A stretch of DNA of 64,000 nt from Selenomonadaceae bacterium UBA2897. Lineage in GTDB: Bacteria; Bacillota; Negativicutes; Selenomonadales; Selenomonadaceae. Shown here in pieces: positions 57,542-64,000 of this stretch (within the stretch, counting starts at the first letter, position 1; every line of letters starts with the position of its first letter). Location: positions 1 to 64,000 of the forward strand of contig DEDT01000054.1 of the NCBI GenBank assembly GCA_002350105.1, written 5' to 3'. Below the pieces are notes generated by a model. The model saw only the letters and a program-made list of their open reading frames with translations, made no database searches and had not been told where the DNA came from. The position numbers were made by a program, and so were the translations under genes.

Positions 57542-58405
57542 TCACGGCCGCATGGATTTCCAGCGGTCGTGAAGCCAGAACCACTCCTCCGGATAGCGGC
57601 GGATGTGCCGCTCGATTGCATGAGTCAGCAGCTGGCTCGTCTCCCGGATATCCGCCTGCTTATCCTTCGTCCGAGCCGTATAGACCGGATCGCCGATGCA
57701 AAGCGTATGCGTGCCATCAGCATGGCGGTGCATGAAACAGGGGAAAATCGGTGCCTGCTGGAAACGGCTCATCGAGGCCGCGCCCGGTACGCAGTTCGTC
57801 GGCTGGCCGAAGAAATCGAGGATGATTCCATCGTGGCGGTTCGTATCCTGATCCATGATGAGGCCGATGAACCAGCCTTCCTTCAGCATGCGGAACATCT
57901 CACGCACGCCGGTCTTGTAGGTGATATGCATGCCGATAAGCGTGCGGTACTCCATGATGAAGCGGTCGGCCCCCGCCGACTTCTGCTGCATCGCGACGCC
58001 CACGAGCGGGATGCCGTACTGGGCAAAAGCGCCGCCCATGAGCTCCCAGTTGCCGCAATGCCCCGTGGCGATGATGCCGCCCTTGCCTTCTTTCATTGCC
58101 TGCTGCAGCTTCTCCAGGCCCTCGACGCGCACGTAATCCGCGATATGGGCACGGATGACCGGGAAGCGCAGTACCTCGAAGAGCATGGGGCCGAAGCGCA
58201 CGGAGCTGGCCCGCGCGATACGCCAGGCTTCGGCATCGCTCACGCCGAGACATTTTTTCACCTGCCGAAAGGCCAGCTGCTTGCGCTTTCGCGGCACAAG
58301 CGGCCAGAGCGCCGCCCCGAGGAAACGCCCCAAAGCCTCGCAAAAGCCCCGCGGCAGATGGCAGCAGAGCCAGCTGATGGCTTTCAGAAGATAATACGAG
58401 GCCAT
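57542..58405 (-). CDS. lpxL: lipid A acyltransferase (LpxL/HtrB family), copy 2
   Basis: A 287-aa late acyltransferase. The catalytic motif is IIATGHCGNWELMGGAF (H-x4-E), and LIMDQDTNRHDGIILDFFGQPT corresponds to the DQD segment. It is diverged from the copy at 44.7 kb, so the two probably add different secondary acyl chains. It lies between lpxC and the lpxD terminator. Confidence 0.9.
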   Translation of the reverse strand: MASYYLLKAISWLCCHLPRGFCEALGRFLGAALWPLVPRKRKQLAFRQVKKCLGVSDAEAWRIARASSVRFGPMLFEVLRFPVIRAHIADYVRVEGLEKLQQAMKEGKGGIIATGHCGNWELMGGAFAQYGIPLVGVAMQQKSAGADRFIMEYRTLIGMHITYKTGVREMFRMLKEGWFIGLIMDQDTNRHDGIILDFFGQPTNCVPGAASMSRFQQAPIFPCFMHRHADGTHTLCIGDPVYTARTKDKQADIRETSQLLTHAIERHIRRYPEEWFWLHDRWKSMRP

Positions 58406-58431
58406 ATCACACCATCCTTATCCATTCTCAT

Positions 58432-58463
58432 AAAAAAACTGCTGCCGTCATGACGCGCAGCAG
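58432..58463 (-). terminator. terminator after lpxD
   Basis: On the minus strand AAACTGCTGC and GCAGCAGTTT pair around GCGTCATGAC-type loop bases, followed by TTTTTTT. It separates the ompH-lpxD transcript from lpxL/lpxC. Confidence 0.88.
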
Positions 58464-58499
58464 TTTGCTGTTAGGGCTAACTCAATGAATCAATGTTTC

Positions 58500-59531
58500 T
58501 TAATTCTTTTTCTCGTACTGCGCAAGTTTCTTTTCCAGCAGTTTCATCTTTTTATACATCTCCGGCAGACGCTTCATCATAGCCTGCATGCGCAGCCACT
58601 CCGTATGCGGCTGCACGGGAAAGCCGGCGCAGAATACGCCTTCGGGCATGTTGCCGATGATGCCGGAACGTGCTGCATAGACGGAGTTCGCGCCAATCTC
58701 GATGTGCCCGACCGTGCCGACCTGCCCGCCGAAGGTCACGTTGTGCCCCACCTTCGTGGAGCCGGAGATACCCGTCTGCGCGACGATGAGGCAGTTCGGG
58801 CCAATCTTGCAGTTATGGCCGATATGCACGAGATTGTCGACCTTCGTGCCGTGACCGATGACCGTCGAGCCCATGGCCGCGCGGTCGATACCATCGTTGG
58901 CGCCGATCTCGACATCATCCTCCAGCACGACGTTACCGACCTGTGGCACCTTCGTGTGCACGCCGTCCGCCGTGGTGAAGCCGAAGCCATCGGAGCCGAT
59001 GACCGCGTTGCAGTTGATCACGCAGCGCTTGCCGATATGACAGTGCTCGCGGATGGAGACGTTGGCATAGACCAGCGTATCATCGCCGATCTCCACGTAC
59101 TGACCAACGTAGACGTGCGGATAGAGCGTGACATTGTCGCCGATGACCGCGTGGTCGTCCACGACGGCACAGGGCAGGATCGTCACGTTCTTGCCGAGCT
59201 TAACATCCTTGCCGATATGCGCCTCGGGGCTCACGCCCGCAGGAAAATGCAGCTTCGGCGTGAAGTGCTCCAGGAGCCTGGCAAAGGCTGCACGCGGCTC
59301 CTTGACATAGAGAGCCGGCTTCGGGAAGTCTTCTGTGCCCTCCGGCAGCATCACGGCCGCCGCCTGGCAGGTCTTCGCCGCCTCGATGTGCGGCTCCACG
59401 GCAAAGGTCAGGTCATGCTCGCCCGCTCCCTCGATGTTGTCGAGGCCATGAATGACGATATCGCCTGCCCCCTCGGGACCCGCGACGCGGCCGCCGACAT
59501 AGTCAGCAATTTCCTGCAAGGTCTTCTTCAT
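58500..59531 (-). CDS. lpxD: UDP-3-O-(3-hydroxyacyl)glucosamine N-acyltransferase
   Basis: Second lipid A acylation, 343 aa. An N-terminal uridine-binding domain is followed by a long left-handed beta helix (GVSPEAHIGKDVKLGKNVTILPCAVVDDHAVIG...) and a C-terminal helix rich in Lys. The catalytic His region LVHIGHNCKIG is intact. The stop codon lies in a sequence resembling the terminal repeat of the MITE-like element. Confidence 0.96.
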   Translation of the reverse strand: MKKTLQEIADYVGGRVAGPEGAGDIVIHGLDNIEGAGEHDLTFAVEPHIEAAKTCQAAAVMLPEGTEDFPKPALYVKEPRAAFARLLEHFTPKLHFPAGVSPEAHIGKDVKLGKNVTILPCAVVDDHAVIGDNVTLYPHVYVGQYVEIGDDTLVYANVSIREHCHIGKRCVINCNAVIGSDGFGFTTADGVHTKVPQVGNVVLEDDVEIGANDGIDRAAMGSTVIGHGTKVDNLVHIGHNCKIGPNCLIVAQTGISGSTKVGHNVTFGGQVGTVGHIEIGANSVYAARSGIIGNMPEGVFCAGFPVQPHTEWLRMQAMMKRLPEMYKKMKLLEKKLAQYEKKN

Positions 59532-59545
59532 GCTGCACCCCGTCC

Positions 59546-59983
59546 TTACTGCAGTTTTTCGATGACCGCATCGGTGACATCCGTTGCGCCCATGATCGCC
59601 GTCTTATTCTTCTCCTCGCTGTCGATGACCGCATCGAGCTTCTTCTGCTTGGCGATATCCGCCAGCACGGCATCGATCTTCTGCTTGATCTGGATCGTAT
59701 AGGACTGGTTCAGTCCCTGCAGCTTACGCTGCGTATCCACCTGCAGTTTCTGCGCGTCCTCCTGGGACATATCCGGATTATCCTTCAGCTTCTGCTCCGC
59801 TTCCTGCTGCGTCTCCGCCATCTTCTGGTTGCCCTCTTCGACGATGGCCTTGATCTGCGGTGACTCCTCCATGACCCGGGAGCCATCGATATAGCCGATC
59901 TGCGTCTTGCCGCAGCCGCTCATCAGCGCGACGGAAAACAGGGCTGATGCCAGTAGCACCACGGCTTTCTTGCTCAGTTTCAT
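59546..59983 (-). CDS. OmpH/Skp-family lipoprotein
   Basis: A 145-aa Skp-like chaperone with lipobox LMSGC, so it is membrane-anchored rather than soluble. A central helical segment rich in Lys, Glu and Gln (about 50-115) and the C-terminal DVTDAVIEKL motif match the OmpH family. It is third of three consecutive OmpH-type genes upstream of lpxD. Confidence 0.85.
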   Translation of the reverse strand: MKLSKKAVVLLASALFSVALMSGCGKTQIGYIDGSRVMEESPQIKAIVEEGNQKMAETQQEAEQKLKDNPDMSQEDAQKLQVDTQRKLQGLNQSYTIQIKQKIDAVLADIAKQKKLDAVIDSEEKNKTAIMGATDVTDAVIEKLQ

Positions 59984-60043
59984 GTTAATCTTCTCGCTTC
60001 TTTCTGAAAATCTGCTTTTCCCAAACCTAAGAACAGGCCCGTA

Positions 60044-61165
60044 TTACAGGCTCTGTATTTCTGTTACCATTTCATCCGTGATATCGTCTGTCGTCACGCC
60101 GGTTACATCCGTATAACGCTCCTGGTTTTCCACGGTTGGAATGACCGCGGGCAGGTAGGAGGCAATACTGCGGCTCGGCGTAGCCAGGATCAGCGTGTAG
60201 TGATGCAGGATGGCCAGCTTGGCGGCCCGTCCCGCGATATCGTTGAGGATATGCGCTTCGAGCGCGTTGATCTCATCCTGCTTGGCCTGCAGTGCCTGCT
60301 GCTTTTGCAGCTGTTCCTGCAGCTTGCCGGAAGGATCCGCAGCATGCAGCTGATTCAGCTGCTCGGACATGGCCGCGGTATCGCGTTTCTGCGCCTCGGA
60401 CTGCCTGGCGAGCGCCGCCGCCTGCTGCTGTGCCTTCGCCTGCTGTGCCTTCGCCTGCCAGACCTCAATCTTCGGGCCCATCACGGACTGCACGTAGGAA
60501 CCAATCTCCTGCTGCCAGGCCTGATACATCTGCCACTGCCTGTGACCGCGCTCTTTTTTCACGGCCGTAAGCTCCTGCTGCAGGCTATCGACATTTGCCT
60601 GGCTAAGATTCATGACCTCGGCATTGTCGAGCTTCAGCTGCAGATTGAGGATGGTATTGCGGTACTCCTCGTCCAGCGCATCGCGCCGCGCGAGGTATTC
60701 CGCTTCATGCTCCTTACGGTATTTCTCCCGCAGCTGCTTCTGCTCGCGGGCCAGCGCCACGCGCTCGCCGATGACGGCCTGCGCATTCTTCTGCCAGACG
60801 GAATCATCGAATGGCTTGCTCTCCACCTCCGGTGGCTCAACTGTGAGCTCTGGCGGTTCCAGATCGGCTGCAGCCTCCAACGACAGGCGCAGGGATTTCG
60901 CCTCCTCGCGCAGCTGCTGCAACTCTGCATAGCGCGGATGCGCTGCCATGACGTCCTGCAGGTTCAGAAGGGCAGCCTCCGCAGATACCACCACCGCCGC
61001 AGGAGGAGCAGGCACCAGGAAATGATGATAGAGCCAGCCGCCCGTCAGGGCCAGCAGCACGGCGGCCACCAGTCCGCCTGCAAGGAAGCGGCGACGTCTG
61101 CTCCCGCGCTCAGGGGATGCAGCAGCGGGCTGCTCCTCCGGCTGTTTCTCCGGCTGTTCAGCCAT
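60044..61165 (-). CDS. membrane-anchored long OmpH-like coiled-coil protein
   Basis: A 373-aa protein. The cytoplasmic N-terminal tail is Glu/Pro/Arg rich. A single membrane helix (about 28-50) and a long periplasmic coiled coil (about 70-310) with many Gln/Ala/Leu heptads follow. The C-terminal end is DDITDEMVTEIQSL, like that of the flanking OmpH proteins. It is about twice the size of Skp. The start follows GGGGAGGTG. I infer a tethered periplasmic chaperone; the function is unproven. Confidence 0.7.
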   Translation of the reverse strand: MAEQPEKQPEEQPAAASPERGSRRRRFLAGGLVAAVLLALTGGWLYHHFLVPAPPAAVVVSAEAALLNLQDVMAAHPRYAELQQLREEAKSLRLSLEAAADLEPPELTVEPPEVESKPFDDSVWQKNAQAVIGERVALAREQKQLREKYRKEHEAEYLARRDALDEEYRNTILNLQLKLDNAEVMNLSQANVDSLQQELTAVKKERGHRQWQMYQAWQQEIGSYVQSVMGPKIEVWQAKAQQAKAQQQAAALARQSEAQKRDTAAMSEQLNQLHAADPSGKLQEQLQKQQALQAKQDEINALEAHILNDIAGRAAKLAILHHYTLILATPSRSIASYLPAVIPTVENQERYTDVTGVTTDDITDEMVTEIQSL

Positions 61166-61267
61166 GCACCACACCTCCCCGAGCCCTGGCAGAAGCCCTA
61201 CACGCAAGAATACCGAGCACGTCAGGCGCCCGGTACTGCTATTTTCCGCACCCGCGGATTATACGGA

Positions 61268-61732
61268 TTATTTCGAGAGTTTGTTGACGACGTCCTGCGT
61301 GATATCCGTACCGCCATAGACCACGGTATCCTTCAGCAGCACGACGCTCAGGCCCTTGGCCTGTGCCACCGTCTTGACCTTATCCTCGACATCCTTCTCA
61401 ATCGGCTCCGTCAGCTCCTGCTGTTTCTGCTGCAGGCGCTGCATCGTCTGCTGATAGTAGTCGTTCTTTTCCTGGTCATTCATGTTCTTGGATTTCTCCT
61501 CGAACTCCTTCTGTGCATCGGCAGCTGCCTTCTGCATCTCTGCCTGCATGCTCTGCGTCTGCGGATGTGCGCTGTAAATCTGGCGCATATCGACGACGCC
61601 GACATTCGAGCTGGCCGCCGAAGCGATGCCCGAGCCGGACTGCGTCAGAGCCAGAGCTACGACGGAGCCGACGAACACGAGGGCGATGAGGACACTGACG
61701 ATCTTGACCGTCTTTTTCTGTAACTGTACCAT
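61268..61732 (-). CDS. OmpH/Skp-family periplasmic chaperone
   Basis: A 154-aa protein. The N-terminal hydrophobic segment (about 10-30) is a signal peptide or anchor. VGVVDMRQIYSAHPQTQSMQAEMQKA and a Gln/Lys-rich helical arm follow, and the C-terminus is VVYGGTDITQDVVNKL, typical of OmpH/Skp. It is first gene behind a good promoter and upstream of two further OmpH-type genes and lpxD. Confidence 0.9.
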   Translation of the reverse strand: MVQLQKKTVKIVSVLIALVFVGSVVALALTQSGSGIASAASSNVGVVDMRQIYSAHPQTQSMQAEMQKAAADAQKEFEEKSKNMNDQEKNDYYQQTMQRLQQKQQELTEPIEKDVEDKVKTVAQAKGLSVVLLKDTVVYGGTDITQDVVNKLSK

Positions 61733-61806
61733 TTGTTGTTTTACTCCTTTTCCCGTTACGGGTTTATTGATAGAGTGTCTGACTATGATGAAATCAAAGC
61801 AGTTTC

Positions 61807-61835
61807 ATTATAACAGACTGGTTTTCGTTATTCAA
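61807..61835 (-). promoter_or_regulatory. promoter of the ompH-lpxD operon
   Basis: On the minus strand TTGAAT (61830-61835), 17 bp, TATAAT (61807-61812), about 75 bp before the first OmpH gene. Confidence 0.75.
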
Positions 61836-61856
61836 GCTGATTCATGGCAGATTGGG

Positions 61857-63149
61857 CTAAAAGTTGCCGATAACGCGCAGCCAGCTATCATCATTATCCC
61901 GCAGCAGCTCGAGGCTCAGGAAGTCGTGAAGCTTATAACCCAGCGCAACCTCGCCGGTATCCGTGAGCCAGCGGTACTCATAACGCAGCCAGCAGCGCTG
62001 CAGGAAATTCTGCTGCATTGCCATAAGGAAGCGCTTGCCGCGCATATCGTAGCGCAGGTCGGCGCGGCCCTTGCTGGAAATGCTGTGCCGCCAGCCCAGC
62101 TGCCAGTCCCAATCCATATTCTGGGGGTAGACATCGAGCAATGCCAGCAGCTCATCGCGCTGGCTCAGCATGCGGCCGCCCCGCAGGCGGAACATGAGAT
62201 CATGATTATCGTTGTCTTTTCTGCCCGTATCGAGCCAGCCCGTAAGCCGCAGGCGAAAATTCCGCGTATTCGAACGGCTCATCACCTGCAGCTGCTCTGC
62301 CGGCGTAATCTGCACCTCCGTATGCAGCTGGAACTGCCGCGAATCGGGCAGGGAATCCAGGGCCTGTGCAATGCTCGCGGCAAAAACCGACTGATGACGC
62401 GCGACAAAGGCCACTGGCACGCCGACGAGTTCATCGGCGCGCTGTTGCACGAGCTCGCGATGGCTGAGCAGCGTAAAATTCGGTACCGTATCGGAGCGCA
62501 TGGAGAGATCCACCGTGCGCACCACGGGCAGCCGCGGAAAAACCGTAAGCTGCACCTGCATCGTGCCATCCTTTTGCGGCATAAGGTCGAAATCGCCACG
62601 GAACTCCGGCAGATGGGCCGCAAGGTAGGCGCGCAGCTGACGCTTCAATACGCCATTCGTCCAGTCCGTAGCGGCCACAGGCAGGCCCACGAGGGCTTCC
62701 TGAAAGACCGTATCCACGCCCGAGATGTCCTGCCGCACGAGCTTTTCCACCAGCGGCGGCATGCCCTCGACAGCCGTCACAACCCGCACGCGCGGAATCG
62801 TGTCGGCCCAGGGCAGCAGGCTGACCCTGACCTCAGCCGTGCCGGATGGCACCACCGTCACCGTGACCCGCTGCACCGTATAGCCCACGAGCACCTTGTC
62901 GAAAACCTCACGGATGAGTTCCGCCTGCTGCGGATAGGCATTGCGCACGGGCTGGTCCAGCAGTACCTGCTCGCTGATGATGCGCACGCTTTCCTGCATG
63001 CGCTGCTGCACGAGCGGCGGCAGCTGCTCCCCCGTAACGCTGCTCGCGACCGACGTAATCCGTGGCGCGGCTCCCGCGGCCGTCGGCAGGACCAGGCAGA
63101 GGAGCAGGACAAAAACCATCAGGCTGCTGCGCCGAAAGGACAGGGGCAA
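61857..63149 (-). CDS. exported outer-membrane-like protein, unrecognised family
   Basis: A 430-aa protein directly behind bamA. The signal peptide (RRSSLMVFVLLLCLVLPTAAGA) favours the TTG start touching the bamA stop. ATG 63119 would lose the basic n-region. The first 300 residues alternate helices and strands and could hold POTRA-like modules (my guess). The last 130 residues alternate hydrophobic and polar positions with many aromatic and charged residues and end in WLRVIGNF. This resembles a short set of beta-barrel strands with a C-terminal aromatic. I do not recognise the family. Confidence 0.6.
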   Translation of the reverse strand: MPLSFRRSSLMVFVLLLCLVLPTAAGAAPRITSVASSVTGEQLPPLVQQRMQESVRIISEQVLLDQPVRNAYPQQAELIREVFDKVLVGYTVQRVTVTVVPSGTAEVRVSLLPWADTIPRVRVVTAVEGMPPLVEKLVRQDISGVDTVFQEALVGLPVAATDWTNGVLKRQLRAYLAAHLPEFRGDFDLMPQKDGTMQVQLTVFPRLPVVRTVDLSMRSDTVPNFTLLSHRELVQQRADELVGVPVAFVARHQSVFAASIAQALDSLPDSRQFQLHTEVQITPAEQLQVMSRSNTRNFRLRLTGWLDTGRKDNDNHDLMFRLRGGRMLSQRDELLALLDVYPQNMDWDWQLGWRHSISSKGRADLRYDMRGKRFLMAMQQNFLQRCWLRYEYRWLTDTGEVALGYKLHDFLSLELLRDNDDSWLRVIGNF

Positions 63150-64000
63150 TTAGAACGTACCACCCACGGTGAAGTGCACGCGGCCCCCTTGGTCGCCACG
63201 GCCATAATCGAGGCGCAGCGGACCGACCGGCGTGTTGAGCGAGATGCCGACACCGACGCTGCCATGGATCAGGTCTGCATCCGGCTGCCAATCATCCGAC
63301 CATGCGCTGCCCCAATCCGTGAAGATCGCGCCCTGCACCTTCGAGACGATGGGGAAACGATACTCCGCCGTCGCGAGGAACATGCGCGTGCCGCGGAACT
63401 GCTCATCACGGTAGCCGCGCAGGCTGCTCTGGCCGCCGATGCGGAACCGGCTGTACTCCGAGATATGACCATGGCTGCCGCCGAGCTGGCCGCGCAGTGC
63501 GATGACCTGCGCATGACCGACCTTGAAGTAGCGCTGATCCTCGATATCGAATTTCTGATAGTCAAAATCACCGCCGAGGCCCGCGAACTCACCAGTGAGG
63601 CTCACGCGGCCGCCCGTCGTCGGGTTGTAGATATTGTCGCGGTTATCCGTCACATGCTCGAGGATCACGCTGCGCGTGAGGCCGAAGTTATCCTTGCGCC
63701 ACTGCGCCCAGCGTGGACCACTACGACCAAGGATGTGAACATACCCCTCACTATCCGTATAGTACTCTCCCTCTTGTGTGCTGTAACGAGTACTCTCGTC
63801 ACTTTCATCGAAGTTATCGTACTCATCCTTACGGTTGCGCAGCGTGACATAGTTCGTGGAATACTCGCTGACCGGACGGCCAAAGGTGACCTCGCCGCCG
63901 GAGTACTTGCGCATGAACTCCTCTTTGAGGTTACCATCCTCGTCGTAATCGCTGTACTCATAGGTACGATTGTAGATCTTCAGCGTACCGACAGTCTCCT
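63150..64000 (-). CDS. bamA: BamA/Omp85 outer-membrane assembly protein, C-terminal part
   Basis: The frame stays open to the window edge, so the N-terminal part, including the POTRA domains, is missing. The visible 280-odd residues are the Omp85 barrel: a charged extracellular loop (DEYDNFDESDESTRYS...), FRIGGQSSLRGYRDEQFRGTRMFLATAEYRFPI with the conserved VRGF/Y-like RGY motif, then IFTDWGSAW. The terminal signature GPLRLDYGRGDQGGRVHFTVGGTF ends in Phe. It heads the outer-membrane cluster. Confidence 0.93.
   Translation of the reverse strand, partial: ETVGTLKIYNRTYEYSDYDEDGNLKEEFMRKYSGGEVTFGRPVSEYSTNYVTLRNRKDEYDNFDESDESTRYSTQEGEYYTDSEGYVHILGRSGPRWAQWRKDNFGLTRSVILEHVTDNRDNIYNPTTGGRVSLTGEFAGLGGDFDYQKFDIEDQRYFKVGHAQVIALRGQLGGSHGHISEYSRFRIGGQSSLRGYRDEQFRGTRMFLATAEYRFPIVSKVQGAIFTDWGSAWSDDWQPDADLIHGSVGVGISLNTPVGPLRLDYGRGDQGGRVHFTVGGTF

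Overview
The window looks like a GC-rich chromosome segment from a diderm Firmicute of the class Negativicutes, probably Selenomonadaceae (Selenomonas/Mitsuokella type). The housekeeping genes are Firmicute-like (dnaX-ybaB-recR-bofA, the deo/pdp/cdd set, comEB, a single-operon F-ATPase). Almost 30 kb nevertheless encodes lipopolysaccharide and outer-membrane assembly. Anaerobic traits (class III ribonucleotide reductase activase, lactate permease) fit. The genus is an inference.

Layout. 0-5 kb: a secreted esterase-like hydrolase, then bofA, recR, ybaB and dnaX preceded by SRP RNA and tRNA-Ser, all on the minus strand. 4.9-5.9 kb: a CheY/CheX pair. 6-11 kb: a (deoxy)nucleoside salvage operon (deoC, deoB, pdp, cdd, nucleoside transporter). 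11-17.5 kb: GNAT, Uma2, MscS, a stand-alone glycyl-radical-like domain plus nrdG behind a promoter with paired NrdR-type boxes, two UspA proteins and a lactate permease. 17.5-24.9 kb: a complete F1Fo ATP synthase operon with AtpI and AtpZ.

25.0-36.3 kb is the accessory island and the most interesting part. Two convergent operons meet at one shared terminator. The plus-strand operon carries two PLP enzymes of sulfur amino-acid metabolism. The minus-strand operon carries a tandem DUF2292 protein, NifB-, NifX- and NifH-like proteins, a complete cystine-type ABC importer, and NifD- and NifK-like proteins. Among genes I can recognise here there is no NifE, NifN or NifV. Both operons start at promoters with identical -35/-10 hexamers and spacing, overlapped by the same dyad ACATAT-N7-ATATGT (three copies in all). 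I read this as one co-regulated regulon for a nitrogenase-like reductase acting on an imported organosulfur compound. It is related in concept to methylthio-alkane reductase but differs in gene content.

36.3-64 kb is a nearly unbroken minus-strand envelope cluster. From its promoter-distal end it reads wecB, a WecA-type transferase, comEB, an RNase H-fold protein, DUF3084, lptFG, lptB, lptA, lptC, lpxL, kdsC, kdsD, kdsA, kdsB, a waaA-lpxK fusion, msbA, lpxB, lpxI, lpxA, fabZ, lpxC, a second lpxL, lpxD, three OmpH/Skp-family proteins, an unrecognised outer-membrane-like protein, and bamA cut by the window edge. Together they make lipid A-Kdo2, flip it, carry it across the periplasm and fold outer-membrane proteins. 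Two kinds of small dispersed repeat lie at gene ends: a covarying double hairpin (two copies) and a MITE-like palindrome.
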